A stretch of DNA of 8,708 bases from Nitrososphaerota archaeon (lineage in GTDB: Archaea; Thermoproteota; Bathyarchaeia; Bathyarchaeales; Bathycorpusculaceae), in the NCBI GenBank assembly GCA_031282985.1, contig JAITCR010000064.1:1-8708 (forward strand), in the 5' to 3' direction. Positions 1 to 6,041 of the stretch are shown here, in pieces. A program made the translations under genes and the position numbers. The notes beneath the pieces were generated by a model that did not search any database, was not told the origin of the DNA, and saw nothing but the letters and a program-made list of their open reading frames with translations. The first letter of the stretch is position 1, and each line of letters starts with the position of its first letter.

Positions 1-12
1 CTTCGGCGCAAA

Positions 13-452
13 TTAACTATAATCACCAATTGCATAATCATAACCATCATCCCACTCACCATAAACCAAATCACCACCCTCATCAGACCTAGTTACACCC
101 ACAAGACCCACAGCATAACCACAATTCAGACAACAAATAACCTCTCTCTTTAGCTTAACAAACACTTTTTCACGACCAAGAGAAGCGAGCACTTTCTGAA
201 ACTTACCAGCTGTACACCTAAAATACAAACCATAACACCAAATCAACCTGAGATTCTTATCAGGGATAAACCAAACCAAACAATCAATAAACCCAAAAAC
301 ATGCAACACCACAAACCACTTAACCTTATTCCCACCCACAAACCAAAAAATCACCATATTAGTCTCCACATCAAACACAAAAACACAAAAACACCACAAC
401 AGCCGGATACCTCAAATAACGCCCAACATAACCAACAATATACCTAGGCTCA
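13..452 (-). pseudogene. IS91-family transposase, C-terminal half (two-tyrosine region)
   Basis: Reading leftward from the IS5 insertion, the frame gives YIVGYVGRYLRYPAV at 398-442. This matches the IS91/IS801 motif that carries the two catalytic tyrosines. Candidate codons are at 428-430 and 416-418, four residues apart as in IS91. The frame then shifts near 390-400. It continues as DVETNMVIFWF, then FIDCLVWFIPDKNLRLIWCYGLYFR, an equivalent of the family's 'FI..L..HIPDKNF...R.YGLYSRR' region. A CLNCG pair follows near the C-terminus, and the stop is at 13-15. The coding strand is very rich in G and T. It is the downstream part of the gene whose N-terminal half lies at 1315-2014. It is not functional. 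Confidence 0.82.
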
Positions 453-470
453 GAGCCTGTTTAATATCTT
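453..470 (+). repeat. IS5-family left terminal inverted repeat
   Basis: Eighteen bases, GAGCCTGTTTAATATCTT, are the exact reverse complement of 1297-1314. Similarity fades just inside this point. Confidence 0.93.
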
Positions 471-523
471 TTAAGAACGTGTATGTTGTGTAATAAATGA
501 CAACAACCTGAGAGGTAGATGTA

Positions 524-1306
524 ATGTATGAGGCAAATTATCCCGGTGATATAACACGCAGACAATTTGAAGTAATACACCCGACACTTGAATCGGCACG
601 TAAAACAACACATCCACACACCATAGATCTCTACGACATTTTCTGTGCCATACTCTACCGAAAACGAGAAGACTACCGCTGGCGCTCACTACACATGATT
701 TTCCCAAATGACAAATCTGCTACCACCCTACAACATCTGGAGAACAGCAAAAGAAGACAAAGAAAGGGCCCTTGATTGTGTTTTGCGCAAATTAGTTGAG
801 GTGAGCGTGTCTTTAATGGTCGAGAGCAACAGACAAGTATGATTATCGTGGATTCTAGGAGTGTTAAAACACTGATACTGCGGAGCAGAAAGGCTTTGAT
901 GCGGGGAAAAAACGTTCGGCGTTAAATTGCATATAGGTGTTGATACGTTTGGTTTGCCGCATGCAATGTTTGTCAGCACAGCTAATGTACTGATCGTAAG
1001 GGTGCAGTGACAATGATTGGTTATGCTGTGCCTTATTTGTCGAGATGTCAAGCTGTTCTAGTTGATGTGAGTTATACTGGGGAAAGTTTTGTTAACAGGG
1101 TTAAGGGGTTAATAGGAGCGGTGTTGAGGTTGTTAAGCGTAGTGAGCTGCACAAGTTTGTGGTTCTTCCTAGGCGTTGGGTTGTTGAGTGTTCGTTTGGT
1201 TGGCTTGAAGGCTATCGTTTGTTGTGGAAAAATTGTGAACGAAAACTCTAACACTTTACAAGCCACAAAATTAGCATTCATTTCGCTGCTGTTACGAAGA
1301 TATTAA
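524..1306 (+). pseudogene. IS5-family DDE transposase, multiply frameshifted
   Basis: The start at 524 gives MYEANYPGDITRRQFEVI, then TIDLYDIFCAILY and YRWRSL. This is the IS5 N-terminal DUF4096-type region. Near 715-730 the sense moves to another frame (YNIWRTAKEDKERALDCVL). After a further break near 840 it reads IIVDSRSVKT, GFDAGKKRS, LHIGVDTFGLPHA and DRKGAVTMIGYAVPYL. It ends as FVVLPRRWVVECSFGWLEGYRLLW and TLQATKLAFISLLLRRY, stop 1304-1306. The catalytic acid codons are still present: Asp at 851-853, Asp at 1064-1066 (VDVSYTGE) and Glu at 1186-1188 (VVECSF). At least five frame changes are needed to read it, so it is dead but recognisable over its whole length. Short open frames on either strand within it are fragments of this gene. 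Confidence 0.87.
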
Positions 1307-1314
1307 ACAGGCTC
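1297..1314 (-). repeat. IS5-family right terminal inverted repeat
   Basis: This is the exact 18-base reverse complement of 453-470. It overlaps the last codons of the transposase relic, whose stop is at 1304-1306, as is usual in compact IS5 elements. Confidence 0.93.
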
Positions 1315-2014
1315 TTAGACACACACACACACACACACACACCGCTTAGCACACACATAAAAACCATCCCCATACTCCCCAAACAACCCATCAATTAAAC
1401 AGCCATTCTCCAAAGACCCAGGCAACACCCGCCTAACCAACGTCAAAAACTGATACTGCCAAATACACCTCAAAACACCATACTCTAAAAACGAAACAGA
1501 AACCCACTCACCCGCTTTTGTCAAACCGCCCTCAGTGAGTAAAACATGCACATGAAGATTCAAATTCAACCTTTACCATAAAGATGCAACACACAAACAA
1601 CACCCGGCACAACTCTATGCTTATCTTTGAGCATCTGCTGCATAATGTTACCAACTGCATCCATGAGAACCTTAAACATACTTTGAACCACCTCAAACAA
1701 TACCCTGAGCTCCTCAGACATAGTAAACACCATATGACGATGAGACACCACAAAAAGCCTACCAACCAACTCATCAACCCACTTATCAGCATGCTTTTTA
1801 CCACATTGGAAACAAATTCGACTCTTACAAGCCAACGGAACCGTTTTAGTAGCACTGCATTCGGAGCATTTGTAGGTTAAAAAGCCATATTTTGGATCTC
1901 GACAGTGGAGCATTTTTTTCGACTTCGTCGATTTTGTACTGTGAGAGGTTTGGGTTCATAACTTTGAACTGCTCCCAGTTTTGTGTAAGCGACAGAATAT
2001 TTTTGATGGCAATT
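1315..2014 (-). pseudogene. IS91-family transposase, N-terminal half (zinc ribbon and HUH motif)
   Basis: The N-terminal stretch reads ILSLTQNWEQFKVMNPNL..IDEVEK. It joins MLHCRDPKYGFLTYKCSEC only if one base is removed from the seven-base T run at 1913-1919. The zinc ribbon (CSEC, ACKSRICFQCGKKHADKW) lies at about 1803-1868 and is followed by VSHRHMVFTMSEELRVLF. A second frameshift near 1566-1572 separates LHLYGKG from LNLNLHVHVLLTEGGL. The HVH of that segment (1546-1554) is the metal-binding HUH motif of Y2 transposases. The frame runs on through LEYGDGFYV-like sequence (EYGDGFYVCAK) to the GT repeat and the IS5 insertion. No convincing start codon remains, since the upstream in-frame stretch near 2014 has only ATT/ATC codons. 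Confidence 0.85.
1319..1342. repeat. (AC)12 dinucleotide repeat
   Basis: Twelve uninterrupted AC units lie five bases outside the IS5 right end. On the coding strand of the IS91 pseudogene they read as alternating Val-Cys. Intact relatives have ordinary charged sequence before the two-tyrosine motif, so the repeat probably grew after the gene died. A shorter ACACACA run follows at about 1351. Confidence 0.95.
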
Positions 2015-2048
2015 TTGAAGGTCGCTGCCCTTCAAAAAGAAGGGCAGC
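2013..2048. repeat. Pair of overlapping, mutually exclusive hairpins at the IS91 edge
   Basis: The middle segment can pair two ways. GCTGCCCTTC (2024-2033) is perfectly complementary to GAAGGGCAGC (2039-2048) across a five-base loop. Alternatively CCTTCAAAA (2029-2037) is perfectly complementary to TTTTGAAGG (2013-2021) across a seven-base loop. No T run follows on either strand, so it is not a standard terminator. HUH transposases recognise hairpins at element ends, so this may mark the IS91 boundary. It could also be a control structure before the transposase start. Confidence 0.6.
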
Positions 2049-2060
2049 TCAATTATATAA

Positions 2061-2295
2061 ATGCGTTAACAACAAGAAAGAGGAAACAGTAATAGAATAC
2101 AGCATTATATAGGATACAAAGAAGGCAAACGTATTTACTCGTATCATAAAGTGGAAACAACTGGAAGTAAACCACAGGAAGTAAAAACACTCAAACTAAA
2201 GCTTAATAATAGATTTGAAGCGGGTCGTGAGGGATTTGAACCCTCGACTTCCAGCTTAGAAGGCTGGCGCTCTATCCGTGCTGAGCTAACAACCC
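2061..2295 (+). pseudogene. Possible SSV-type integrase N-terminal fragment, Int(N), running into tRNA-Arg
   Basis: An ATG at 2061 is followed two codons later by a TAA. After that the frame stays open to 2402. It reads HYIGYKEGKRIYSYHKVETTGSKPQEV.. before entering the tRNA in antisense as GREGFEPSTSSLEGW. SSV-type archaeal integrases carry their attachment site inside the 5' part of the gene. On integration they leave an N-terminal fragment overlapping the 3' half of the target tRNA, with the same GFEP-type reading. The short, Tyr- and Lys-rich N-terminal segment also fits that family in character. No catalytic residues are expected in this part, so family membership is an inference. Chance open frame is the main alternative. 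Confidence 0.33.
2221..2295 (-). tRNA. tRNA-Arg (anticodon UCU)
   Basis: The 75-base gene folds into a full cloverleaf. The acceptor stem GGGTTGT/ACGACCC has one G-U pair, and the discriminator is G. The D stem is GCTC/GAGC. The anticodon stem CCAGC/GCTGG holds loop CTTCTAA, so the anticodon is TCT, which reads AGA and probably AGG. The variable loop has five bases, and the T arm is GAGGG-TTCAAAT-CCCTC. There is no intron, and CCA is not encoded after the discriminator, as in many archaeal tRNAs. The gene ends 72 bases past the glycosyltransferase gene on the same strand but has its own promoter candidate. A run of five T on the transcript strand at 2183-2187 could end transcription. Confidence 0.95.
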
Positions 2296-2323
2296 ATGTT
2301 GAAGATAGAAAGGGTCTTTCATG

Positions 2324-2330
2324 TTTTAAG
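2324..2330 (-). promoter_or_regulatory. Candidate TATA box for tRNA-Arg
   Basis: On the minus strand the bases read CTTAAAA, 29-35 bases before the first base of the mature tRNA. That is a fitting distance for an archaeal TATA element with a very short 5' leader. The match to consensus is moderate. Confidence 0.4.
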
Positions 2331-2366
2331 CCTTACTATGAACAAAATGTTGATTGTGATAGCGGG

Positions 2367-3485
2367 CTAGGTTTTCCAGTTGGGTACAGTTTTTTTGCCT
2401 AAAAGTAACACTTGGATATATCCAATAAAAATAATTATCATCCATAGTGTTGAGTAAAAGAAGTAATACACAAACAGTTCATGTAGTTTGAAATTTTTAA
2501 AGCCAAGTTTGCGTGAGAATCCATAAAACATTACAGCAGTAACTCCGAAACTTGCCAAAGAAACTAGGACTGTTTTAAGTATGTCAGACATCGCTAAAGA
2601 AACAAAGAAAATCGGTAATATGAAGTTAAACCTAACTGAAAGAAACAAAGAAAACAATAACACTGAATTATACACCCAAATGCTTGGCACAAAAACACTT
2701 AACAGTAAAACAATTACTGAAGGATACAGGAAGAACAAGCTGGGCAGGAACACTTGGGGTTTTTTAACAAATTTTTTAGCCAACTCAACAAACCAAGCTT
2801 TAAGCCATAACGCCTGACCGATGGCCCATCTTTGGCGTTGTTTGAACCATTTTTGCCAGGTGGAGTGTACGACGTTTTTTACGTCAACATCAACGGTGTA
2901 AGCAAAGCGGCTGTTGTTTAGAAACGCGCGGGTTGCTATGTCAAGGTCTTCAGCAATAACTTTGTGGAATCCTCCTACTTTTTCAAAAGTTTCTCGTTTA
3001 ATTGCAAATGCTGCGCCGTTAATTGCTGGACAGCTATGTATGAAGCGGTTAGCTATCCATGAGCTAACGTTGAATGTGAAATATTCATAGTACGCCATTT
3101 TTGAAAGAAAAGATTTGCCTTTAATTACCTGTTTTTTTACGTCTACAACATCAGAATGTTGTAGAGCTGTGAGGATTTTTTTCAGGAAATCAGGATCTTT
3201 AGAAACTAAGATGTCTGAATCTAAAAACAACAAATTTTGACTGGAGGAATATTTTACTGCTTCATTTAACGCGTTTGACTTGCCAGTGCGTTCTTTGTTA
3301 AAAATAAATTTTACTTTATCTTGGTACTGTTTTGACTTTTCTATAAAGCAGGTTGTTGCTTCATCGACAGTTACAAAAATGTCAGTTTCAACATTTTGAA
3401 CAAATAAACTATCCAGAGTGTCGCCTAACTCGTTTGACTCCTTGTATACAGGAATAAAGATGCTTATAGCAGGCAGACACATCAA
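2367..3485 (-). CDS. Membrane-bound family 2 glycosyltransferase
   Basis: The 372-residue protein has a GT-A catalytic domain followed by membrane segments. It opens with ISIFIPVYKESNELGDTLDSL, the usual GT2 nucleotide-sugar start. Asp41 is in VTVDE. The metal-binding DSD motif is at residues 89-91 (LLFLDSD). The probable catalytic Asp is in AEDLD (178-182), and QRQRW (216-220) is the acceptor-site motif of processive GT2 enzymes such as cellulose and hyaluronan synthases. About five hydrophobic segments fill residues 246-361. Unlike BcsA there is no membrane helix before the catalytic domain, so the domain should face the cytoplasm from the N-terminus. It probably adds sugars to an extracellular polysaccharide or lipid-linked glycan; the sugar cannot be told. 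The gene begins ATGATG, and the second ATG is an equal alternative. A clear TATA box lies 29-39 bases upstream. Confidence 0.9.
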   Translation of the reverse strand: MMCLPAISIFIPVYKESNELGDTLDSLFVQNVETDIFVTVDEATTCFIEKSKQYQDKVKFIFNKERTGKSNALNEAVKYSSSQNLLFLDSDILVSKDPDFLKKILTALQHSDVVDVKKQVIKGKSFLSKMAYYEYFTFNVSSWIANRFIHSCPAINGAAFAIKRETFEKVGGFHKVIAEDLDIATRAFLNNSRFAYTVDVDVKNVVHSTWQKWFKQRQRWAIGQALWLKAWFVELAKKFVKKPQVFLPSLFFLYPSVIVLLLSVFVPSIWVYNSVLLFSLFLSVRFNFILPIFFVSLAMSDILKTVLVSLASFGVTAVMFYGFSRKLGFKNFKLHELFVYYFFYSTLWMIIIFIGYIQVLLLGKKTVPNWKT

Positions 3486-3513
3486 CCCTTAGAGAGTTGT
3501 TGTTTATTGGCGT

Positions 3514-3524
3514 GTATATAAAAA
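3514..3524 (-). promoter_or_regulatory. TATA box for the glycosyltransferase gene
   Basis: On the minus strand the bases read TTTTTATATAC, 29-39 bases before the ATG. Transcription would start only a few bases upstream of the gene, giving a very short leader. An AAGGG just before the start could act as a weak ribosome binding site. Confidence 0.6.
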
Positions 3525-3686
3525 TTTAATTGGCATAGAAAGAATAACAAATGGTAACTTTACATTTGACGCATAACTCAACATATGTCACCGTATAAGA
3601 ACAGACTAAAGTAGCAAATTGTTTTTATGGGAAAAATTAAAGTATATTTGAAAGGAAAAAATAAGAGGTACATAGTTTTTCTATTG

Positions 3687-3694
3687 TTTTTATA
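3687..3694 (+). promoter_or_regulatory. Candidate TATA box for the PP-loop ATPase gene
   Basis: TTTTTATA lies 38-45 bases before the ATG at 3732, within the 246-bp divergent gap shared with the glycosyltransferase gene. Other AT-rich stretches in the gap (for example 3641-3647, AGTATAT) are possible alternatives. A GAGAAG at 3718-3723 could be a weak ribosome binding site. Confidence 0.4.
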
Positions 3695-3731
3695 GATACT
3701 TTATTATTTTTCTCTTTGAGAAGTAATTATA

Positions 3732-4763
3732 ATGACACATGTTAAAGCTATTTCACTGTTTTCTGGTGGCTTAGATAGCATTCTTGCAACGCAGCTTATT
3801 CTAAAGCAAGGTATAGAAGTTATCGCGTTCAATGTTAAAACGCCTTTTGGCATTCCAAAAAAGGATGGAACAAGTGAAGCAGAGGCAGCAATAGAGCAGT
3901 TAAAGGTTCCTTTAAAAATTGTCACTGTTGACAAAGAATACATTCGTATGCTTCGAAAGCCTAAACATGGATATGGTAAAAACATTAATCCGTGTATAGA
4001 TTGTAAAATTTTCATCCTAAAGCAGGCGGTTAAATATGCAAAAGAGGTTAGCGCAGACTTTTTGTTTACGGGAGAAGTGTTAGGAGAACGGCCAATGTCT
4101 CAACATGGTCCAGCACTTAGAACTATTGAGAAAGAGGCAGGTTTGAAGGGCAAATTATTGCGTCCTCTTTCTGCAAAATTGTTACCTGAAACAATAGCAG
4201 AAAAAAAAGGCCTTGTTGATAGAAGCAAACTTTTGGCGATTTCAGGTCGTTCACGTAAACCTCAATTTCAATTAGCCAAAGAATTTGGTATAACCAGTTA
4301 TCCGTCACCTGCAGGTGGTTGTCTGTTAACTTGTGAAGAATATTCCAAAAAGCTTTGTGATCTTTTTGAACATAAAAGAAATGTTTCAGGCAGTGACACA
4401 GCACTGTTGCGGTTTGGTAGACATTTCCGGTTAGATAAAAACAAAATTATCGTGGGTCGTAATGAGGTGGAAAACAAAATTTTAAGATCATTTAAGGGTA
4501 AAAATGAATACTATTTTGAGTTACCTGATATTGTTGGACCAATTACCATACTGCAGGGAGTTAAAACTATAAAGGCAATTCAAGCAGCAGCACAATTAAC
4601 AGCATTTTACTCTGACGCAAAAACAGGAAAAGTCAAAGTAAGCTATGGCAAAGACACACTTGATAAAACTATAGAAACTATAATGCCTAACCGAGTTGAA
4701 GTGGATGAACTTCGAGTGGGTCAAAAAAGTTTTACCCAACAAGAAGTTAATAGCAAGCTATAA
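3732..4763 (+). CDS. PP-loop ATPase, probable tRNA-thiolation enzyme (MnmA/ThiI-like) with C-terminal RNA-binding-type domain
   Basis: The 343-residue protein begins ISLFSGGLDSILA, with the PP-loop SGGLDS at residues 11-16. This loop adenylates a carbonyl group before sulfur or nitrogen insertion. NPCIDCK places Cys88 and Cys91 in the middle, and PAGGCLLTCEE places Cys197 and Cys201 further on. The first and third of these fall where MnmA has its catalytic cysteine pair. ADFLFTGEVLGERPMSQ (109-124) is typical of this group of PP-loop proteins. Residues from about 218 (GSDTALLRFGRHFRLDKNKIIVGRN) resemble the NFACT-R type RNA-binding domain seen at the end of such proteins. This supports a role in modifying tRNA in the cytoplasm, perhaps 2- or 4-thiouridine. 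The target base cannot be told from sequence, so no gene symbol is given. The gene faces away from the glycosyltransferase and converges on the next gene. Confidence 0.88.
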   Translation: MTHVKAISLFSGGLDSILATQLILKQGIEVIAFNVKTPFGIPKKDGTSEAEAAIEQLKVPLKIVTVDKEYIRMLRKPKHGYGKNINPCIDCKIFILKQAVKYAKEVSADFLFTGEVLGERPMSQHGPALRTIEKEAGLKGKLLRPLSAKLLPETIAEKKGLVDRSKLLAISGRSRKPQFQLAKEFGITSYPSPAGGCLLTCEEYSKKLCDLFEHKRNVSGSDTALLRFGRHFRLDKNKIIVGRNEVENKILRSFKGKNEYYFELPDIVGPITILQGVKTIKAIQAAAQLTAFYSDAKTGKVKVSYGKDTLDKTIETIMPNRVEVDELRVGQKSFTQQEVNSKL

Positions 4764-4933
4764 ACCAGTTTTATGTTTATCCTTGCAGTAAAATCATCAG
4801 TACTCGTAAGCTCTATAAGATACACTGAAAACAAAGAAACACAAATACATAAACCACTATCACTTTGACAAACTTTATAACAACTACCTCTGGCATCGCT
4901 GACCTTGAATTTTAAACGTTTTTATCATCTATG

Positions 4934-5839
4934 TCAATTTTTTGAGGATTTTCCTTTACGTGACACAAGCAAAGCTACAATCACTGTAGCAATTACTGCG
5001 ACAATAATTATTATATAAAGGCGGTTTTGGTTGGATGATTGTTCAGGGTTGTTGGTTTGTTGTGAAACTATAGAGTTACCAGTTGCAGTGGTAGTTACAG
5101 GGGAAGCTTTTCCGTCAATTAATGGTAAATCCGCTTGAACAAACAATACGTAACTAGTTATTTGTCTACTTTCAACTTCAGCAGTTTGGTTAGTGTCAAA
5201 TGCACAAAGTTTAAACGTGACATCTCCAGAAGGCCCTACATTAGTAGGAACTAAATAATCAGTACGTCCTACCGCCACTACATCACCTAAGGAATTGTAA
5301 AAAGTAGCAGCAACAGCAACATTTGAAGCTGTTTGAAAACCAACATTTTGAACGTTACCATTAACCCAATAAGCTCCTCTATCAGAACCACTTACACTAA
5401 CACCAGCAGAAACAACAGACACCTCAAAATCAGAGTATAAATGACTAATAGTTTCATTAGCCTCTCTGACTGAAACATCTATTTTTGACACACCCGCCGA
5501 ATACCAATCAGGATAGTCTATAGGCGCTACTATGTCAAGTAAAAATGGCGATTTTTGTTGAGGAGCCATATAAGAAAGCCATGCATAGCCAGTGACATTA
5601 CCTTGATGAGCCCCATCAGTACCGTAAACAGTTACAGTAAGCACTGCTCTACGTATAGTATTTGTTCCCACATTTTGAATCTCACCAACTATATCTAAAA
5701 AACCCAAAGTGTCAATATAATGACTATAACTTAAAACCTTAATGTCCTGCGTTTTACTTGACACATTTTGCGGGGTTAAAGTTAAACATAAAATTGAAAG
5801 TAACAATATAGATACAATACAGACTGATACTTTCTTCAA
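4934..5839 (-). CDS. Cell-surface protein with two FxLYD/CARDB-like repeats and a C-terminal membrane anchor
   Basis: The 301-residue protein has a signal peptide (MKKVSVCIVSILLLSILCLTL, cleaved around residues 20-28). Two related beta-sandwich repeats follow. Repeat 1 covers about 33-138 and carries IVGEIQNVGTNTI; repeat 2 covers about 139-237 and carries VNGNVQNVGFQTA. Each has the 'G.(V/I)QNVG' strand pattern of FxLYD/CARDB-type domains. A polar Ser/Thr/Asn/Gln linker (245-272) leads to one membrane helix (274-293) and the basic tail RKGKSSKN. It should hang outside the cell on this helix. Possible N-glycosylation sites are N81, N128 and N217. The start is TTG, chosen because GAGGT lies six bases upstream and the signal peptide begins right there. 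Ligand and partner are unknown. Confidence 0.85.
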   Translation of the reverse strand: MKKVSVCIVSILLLSILCLTLTPQNVSSKTQDIKVLSYSHYIDTLGFLDIVGEIQNVGTNTIRRAVLTVTVYGTDGAHQGNVTGYAWLSYMAPQQKSPFLLDIVAPIDYPDWYSAGVSKIDVSVREANETISHLYSDFEVSVVSAGVSVSGSDRGAYWVNGNVQNVGFQTASNVAVAATFYNSLGDVVAVGRTDYLVPTNVGPSGDVTFKLCAFDTNQTAEVESRQITSYVLFVQADLPLIDGKASPVTTTATGNSIVSQQTNNPEQSSNQNRLYIIIIVAVIATVIVALLVSRKGKSSKN

Positions 5840-5845
5840 GTAAAT

Positions 5846-5850
5846 ACCTC
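5846..5850 (-). promoter_or_regulatory. Ribosome binding site that fixes a TTG start
   Basis: GAGGT on the minus strand lies six bases before the TTG at 5837-5839. It supports this non-ATG start for the two-repeat surface protein. Confidence 0.65.
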
Positions 5851-5873
5851 TCTATTGTAATCTTAAGACAGCA

Positions 5874-5882
5874 CTATAAAAC
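5874..5882 (-). promoter_or_regulatory. Candidate TATA box for the two-repeat surface protein
   Basis: The minus strand reads TTTTATAG, about 35-43 bases before the TTG start. It leaves room for the ribosome binding site in a short leader. With the T run at 6002-6010 it suggests this gene is transcribed separately from the large surface protein upstream. Confidence 0.55.
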
Positions 5883-6000
5883 ACTTTTTCAAAATTACGA
5901 CCAAAAACACAGAACGAACATATTAAAAACTGTTATTAGGTGTCGTTGATTCTTTTCTACCGTTTTTTGTGCATTAATTGTACATTAAAAACTTTTTTCT

Positions 6001-6017
6001 CAAAAAAAAAGAAAAGG
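6001..6017 (-). terminator. Oligo-T terminator after the large surface protein
   Basis: On the minus strand the sequence is CCTTTTC followed by nine T (6010 down to 6002), beginning about 31 bases past the stop codon. There is no strong hairpin, as is normal for archaeal termination at T-rich tracts. Confidence 0.6.
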
Positions 6018-6041
6018 GTTGTGTATAGGTTTCAGCGGTAC

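Larger units (their letters stand above)
453..1314 (+). mobile_element. IS5-family insertion sequence (IS1031/IS427-like), degenerate
   Basis: The 862-bp element is bounded by a perfect 18-bp inverted repeat beginning GAGCCTGTTTAATATCTT and encloses a frameshifted IS5-type DDE transposase. Size, GAGCC-starting ends and transposase type fit the IS1031/IS427 part of the IS5 family. The flanking triplets are TCA (450-452) and TTA (1315-1317). These would fit a TNA target duplication with one later change. It sits inside the IS91-type transposase gene, between the zinc-ribbon/HUH half and the two-tyrosine half, so it arrived later. Subgroup assignment is from memory of family features, not from a search. 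Confidence 0.85.
13..2048 (-). mobile_element. Decayed IS91-family insertion sequence, interrupted by an IS5-family element
   Basis: The two blocks 1315-2014 and 13-452 on the minus strand together encode the N- and C-terminal parts of one IS91-type transposase. With the inserted 862-bp element removed, the coding length is about 378 codons, close to the roughly 400 usual for the family. IS91 elements move by rolling-circle replication using a HUH/two-tyrosine nuclease and normally lack terminal inverted repeats. The right limit given here is the edge of a hairpin pair at 2013-2048, which is an inferred boundary. The left limit is only the transposase stop, and the true end may lie outside the window. 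The element must be inactive because of several frameshifts and the insertion. Confidence 0.7.

Noticed and set aside
448..458. GGCTC-A-GAGCC palindrome at the IS5 left end, as if two IS ends were joined
   Set aside because: Only five bases match on the outer side (CCTAGGCTC against the true end AACAGGCTC), which is too short to claim a second copy.
728..1281. Minus-strand frames within the IS5 element
   Set aside because: They are antisense to the transposase relic, whose motifs are clear on the plus strand.
1319..1360. AC repeat considered as a CRISPR or satellite array
   Set aside because: It is a simple dinucleotide run without spacers or longer repeat units.
1584..1880. Plus-strand frame of 98 codons, His/Asn/Thr rich
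   Set aside because: It is antisense to the zinc-ribbon part of the IS91 transposase; its composition simply reflects the A+C rich strand.
2024..2048. Hairpin considered as a transcription terminator
   Set aside because: There is no T run after the stem on either strand, and a competing hairpin shares its left arm.
2151..2402. An 83-codon plus-strand frame beginning at GTG and crossing the tRNA
   Set aside because: Most of it is the antisense reading of tRNA-Arg, a well-known false gene. Only the segment before the tRNA is considered, as a possible integrase remnant.
2581..2817. Plus-strand frame of 78 codons
   Set aside because: It lies wholly inside the glycosyltransferase gene on the other strand and has no recognisable motif.
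4764..4933. Convergent gap between the PP-loop gene and the two-repeat surface protein
   Set aside because: No RNA gene, hairpin terminator or convincing small frame was seen in these 170 bases.
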